Below are positions 6,280-7,912 of a stretch of DNA of 7,912 bases, piece after piece. The DNA is taken from NCBI GenBank assembly GCA_964412395.1, contig CAYPOY010000245.1, positions 1 through 7,912 on the forward strand, read 5' to 3'. How positions within the stretch are numbered: the first letter of the stretch is position 1; each line of letters opens with the position of its first letter. The notes below the pieces were generated by a model that was not told the DNA's origin, searched no databases, and was given only the letters and a program-made list of their open reading frames with translations. The translations under genes and the position numbers were made by a program. This DNA comes from CAYPOY01 sp964412395 (GTDB taxonomy: Bacteria > Chloroflexota > Anaerolineae > B4-G1).

Positions 6280-6301
6280 CACGCTCATTGGGAGAAGTCA
6301 A
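6273..6301 (-). promoter_or_regulatory. Sigma-70-type promoter of the 140-aa protein gene
   Basis: On the - strand, -35 TTGACT (6296-6301) and -10 TATACT (6273-6278) each match consensus at 5 of 6 positions and are exactly 17 nt apart. The predicted transcription start is near 6266, giving an untranslated leader of about 34 nt. The sequence match is direct; activity is inferred. Confidence 0.75.
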
Positions 6302-6321
6302 TTGATGTAGTCCTCGTTCGC

Positions 6322-6368
6322 CGAAGGTCTCTGACCGAGGCGTGAAGGGCTCGGTCGGGAGACCTTCG
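6322..6368 (-). terminator. Strong imperfect hairpin after pstB, likely terminator
   Basis: Outer arms CGAAGGTCTC (6322-6331) and GAGACCTTCG (6359-6368) pair perfectly over 10 bp. Inner arms GACCGAG (6333-6339) and CTCGGTC (6350-6356) add 7 bp after a 1x2 internal loop, around a 10-nt loop. It lies about 30 nt past the pstB stop and before the next promoter, the right place for a transcription end. There is no U-tract on the - strand side, so it may need Rho or act as a 3'-end stabiliser. Confidence 0.6.
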
Positions 6369-6398
6369 CCCATCAGCCTGAGTGGTTACTCCCCGTTT

Positions 6399-7172
6399 TC
6401 ATCCAAAGCGTCCGGTGATGTAATCCTCAGTGCGCTGATCGCAGGGCTTGGTGAACAGTTGCCCGCCTGGCCCCTCCTCGACTAGTTCCCCTTGCAACAT
6501 AAAGACCGTGTGATCGGCCACGCGTGCAGCCTGCTGTACGCTGTGGGGGACGATGACGACAGTATAGTATTGCTTCAGTTCCTGTAAACTGGCCTCGACC
6601 TTGGCCGTCGAGATAGGGTCCAGCCCCGAGGTCGGCTCGTCGAGCAGGATCACCTCCGGCTCCAGCGCCAGTGTGCGGGCCAGGCACAGTCGCTGCTGCT
6701 GTCCGCCCGAAAGCGCGGTGGCTGGCTCGTCCAGACGATCCTTCACTTCGTCCCACAGCACCGCCGCCCGCAGGCTATGCTCGACCAGTTCATCCAGCCT
6801 GGCACGACTGCGCACGCCAGCCAGTTCCGGCCCATAGGTCAAGTTCTGCCGGATGCTCATCGGCAGCGGGACCGGGGTGGCGAAAACCATCCCCACGCGG
6901 CGGCGCAGCGCGTGCACGTCCACCCCCAGCGCGTAGATGTCCTCCCCGTCAAGCAGCACTCGCCCCTCCAGCCGCCGCCCCGGAATCAAGTCGTTGAGCC
7001 GATTCAGGAGCCGCAACAGTGTGGACTTCCCCCCACCCGCCGGCCCGAAGATGACCGTGATCTGGTTGGGGTAGATGCGCAGGTTGACGTCACATAGTGC
7101 CTGGACGCCGTCTTCGTAGGTGTAGGAAACCTTATCCAACAAGAACTTGGGTGATGCTACCGTATTCGCCAT
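6399..7172 (-). CDS. pstB: Phosphate ABC transporter ATP-binding protein PstB
   Basis: A 257-aa ATPase that would drive phosphate import as a dimer on the cytoplasmic face of the PstA-PstC permease. Walker A is GPAGGGKST (residues 43-51), the signature LSGGQQQRLCLAR (154-166), Walker B VILLDEPTSGLD (174-185) with catalytic Glu179, and the H-loop His210 (VPHS). The ending TKPCDQRTEDYITGRFG is close to the typical PstB C-terminus, and pstA lies directly upstream. Length is normal for the family. The Q-loop is odd: where PstB proteins usually read VFQKPNPFPMSI, this one has VFATPVPLPMSI, so the glutamine is Ala98 (codon 6879-6881). The start codon lies inside a heptamer array, with an in-frame TGA immediately before it and no Shine-Dalgarno site. 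A related PstB-like importer of another oxyanion (for example tungstate) is a weaker alternative. Confidence 0.9.
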   Translation of the reverse strand: MANTVASPKFLLDKVSYTYEDGVQALCDVNLRIYPNQITVIFGPAGGGKSTLLRLLNRLNDLIPGRRLEGRVLLDGEDIYALGVDVHALRRRVGMVFATPVPLPMSIRQNLTYGPELAGVRSRARLDELVEHSLRAAVLWDEVKDRLDEPATALSGGQQQRLCLARTLALEPEVILLDEPTSGLDPISTAKVEASLQELKQYYTVVIVPHSVQQAARVADHTVFMLQGELVEEGPGGQLFTKPCDQRTEDYITGRFG

Positions 7173-7218
7173 TCACAATTCGCCATTCGCTATTCGCTAT
7201 TCGCCATTCGCCATCCGC
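7163..7218. repeat. Tandem heptamer array between pstA and pstB
   Basis: Eight consecutive 7-mers of consensus YATTCGC on the + strand: TATTCGC, CATTCAC, AATTCGC, CATTCGC, TATTCGC, TATTCGC, CATTCGC and CATCCGC. They fill nearly the whole 47-nt pstA-pstB gap and run into the first codons of pstB; the CAT of the second unit (7170-7172) is the complement of the pstB start codon. The array is shorter and tighter than a CRISPR and has no spacers. It is of the STRR type. Confidence 0.85.
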
Positions 7219-7219
7219 C

Positions 7220-7912
7220 TCACCACTGCCGTTTGGCGCGGAAGCGGCTGCGCGTTATCGCCGCCAGGACGTTCATCGAAAGCACGAAGACGAGCAACAC
7301 CAACGCCGTGCCGTATTGAATGTGCACCGGCATCCCCGGCACCTGGGTGCTGATGACGAACAGGTGATACGGCAGCGCCATCGTCTGGTCAAAGATCGAG
7401 TGGGGCAGGCGCGGCAGGAAGAAGGCCGCCACGGTGAAGAGGATGGGAGCGGTCTCCCCTGCCGCTCGCTCCAGCCCCAGGATGACCCCGGTGAGGACAC
7501 CCGGCAGCGCCTGAGGTAGCACGACGCGCCGGACGGTCTGCCACTGCGTGGCCCCCAGCGACAGACTGACTATGCGGAAAGACTGGGGCACCGCTCGCAG
7601 CGCCTCCTCGGCCGCGCTGATGATAATCGGCAGGGTCATGATCGCCAGTGTCAGCGAGCCGGACAGGATGGAATTACCAAACTGGAGGAAGATGACGAAC
7701 AACCCCAGGCCGAAAAGGCCGTAGACGACCGAGGGCACCCCCGCCAGGTTGATGATCGCCAGCCGGATGAGGCGAGTGAACAGTGTATCGCGGGCGTACT
7801 CCGCCAGATAGATCGCGACCGCCACGCCCAGCGGCACAGCGAAGACAGCGGTGCCCAGCGTCAGGAGCACCGTGCCGACGATGGCCGGCCAGACGCCACC
7901 GGCGCGCATCCC
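7220..7912 (-). CDS. pstA: Phosphate ABC transporter permease PstA (5'-partial)
   Basis: The frame is still open at the right edge: a Gly codon precedes the Met at 7909, and (G)MRAGGVWPAIVGT corresponds to an internal PstA stretch, so the Met is not the start. The usual N-terminus with its first membrane helix is missing. The visible 230 codons carry helices at about residues 8-33, 48-76, 82-100, 136-160 and 199-219, numbered from that Met. The binding-protein-dependent permease loop begins at EEALRAVPQSFRIVSLSLGATQWQTVRRVVLP (about 101-132), which contacts the ATPase. ERAAGETAPILFT (147-159) is characteristic of PstA. It ends in TGA at 7220-7222, 47 nt before pstB, and is almost certainly co-transcribed with it. 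PstA forms the membrane channel with PstC; pstC would be expected beyond the right edge. Confidence 0.9.
   Translation of the reverse strand, partial: GMRAGGVWPAIVGTVLLTLGTAVFAVPLGVAVAIYLAEYARDTLFTRLIRLAIINLAGVPSVVYGLFGLGLFVIFLQFGNSILSGSLTLAIMTLPIIISAAEEALRAVPQSFRIVSLSLGATQWQTVRRVVLPQALPGVLTGVILGLERAAGETAPILFTVAAFFLPRLPHSIFDQTMALPYHLFVISTQVPGMPVHIQYGTALVLLVFVLSMNVLAAITRSRFRAKRQW

Noticed and set aside
6056..6310. + strand open frame opposite the 140-aa protein
   Set aside because: The - strand frame has a near-consensus promoter and a ribosome site; this one has neither.
7163..7218. Heptamer array considered as a CRISPR or iteron origin
   Set aside because: Units are 7 nt with no spacers, there are no cas or rep genes, and the array sits inside an operon.
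7097..7519. + strand open frame through the heptamer array and pstA
   Set aside because: Its N-terminal part is the translated heptamer array (SPFAIRYS-like) and the rest is antisense to conserved PstA.

Overview
The window looks like a piece of a GC-rich bacterial chromosome, most probably Chloroflexota (Anaerolineae-like). This rests on recognising protein families, not on a search. The clues are a MutL-like ASKHA protein beginning with an ILLADCGTVTTKAVLL-type motif, a bitopic Thr/Pro-linker protein ending in a VPETG-type tail, a Pro/Glu-rich protein with repeated I-P-D-W-L motifs, and degenerate heptamer repeats between genes. There is no rRNA, tRNA, CRISPR array, transposase or phage gene.

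Left block (about 2-5635, all + strand). Five genes run the same way, and the first three are very tightly packed. (1) The C-terminal 496 codons of a PDWL-repeat protein with two membrane segments and an extracytoplasmic domain. (2) A polytopic membrane protein of about six helices, overlapping gene 1 by 1 nt (TAATG). (3) A MutL/GlmL-type ATPase-fold protein, 7 nt further on. (4) After a 48-nt spacer of degenerate heptamers, a soluble protein with barrel-sandwich-like and KOW-like segments. (5) After 66 nt, a small protein with an N-terminal membrane anchor, a Thr/Pro-rich stalk and a VPETG-hydrophobic-RRMRR tail. No glutamate mutase subunit is present, so the MutL-like protein is separated from its textbook client and sits in a membrane-associated cluster of unknown function. 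This is the most interesting part of the window. The operon start lies beyond the left edge.

Convergent junction (5636-5809). It carries a short hairpin and a perfect 23-bp inverted repeat.

Right block (about 5810-7912, all - strand). A phosphate-type ABC transporter is read from the right edge leftwards: pstA (5' end cut by the window) then pstB. The 47 nt between them are almost entirely a heptamer tandem array that also supplies the pstB start codon. PstB lacks the usual Q-loop glutamine. A strong imperfect hairpin follows pstB. Next comes a near-consensus sigma-70-type promoter, with a 15-bp palindrome over its -10 box, driving a 140-aa soluble protein of unknown function. No phoU is seen; pstC/pstS, if present, would lie beyond the right edge.
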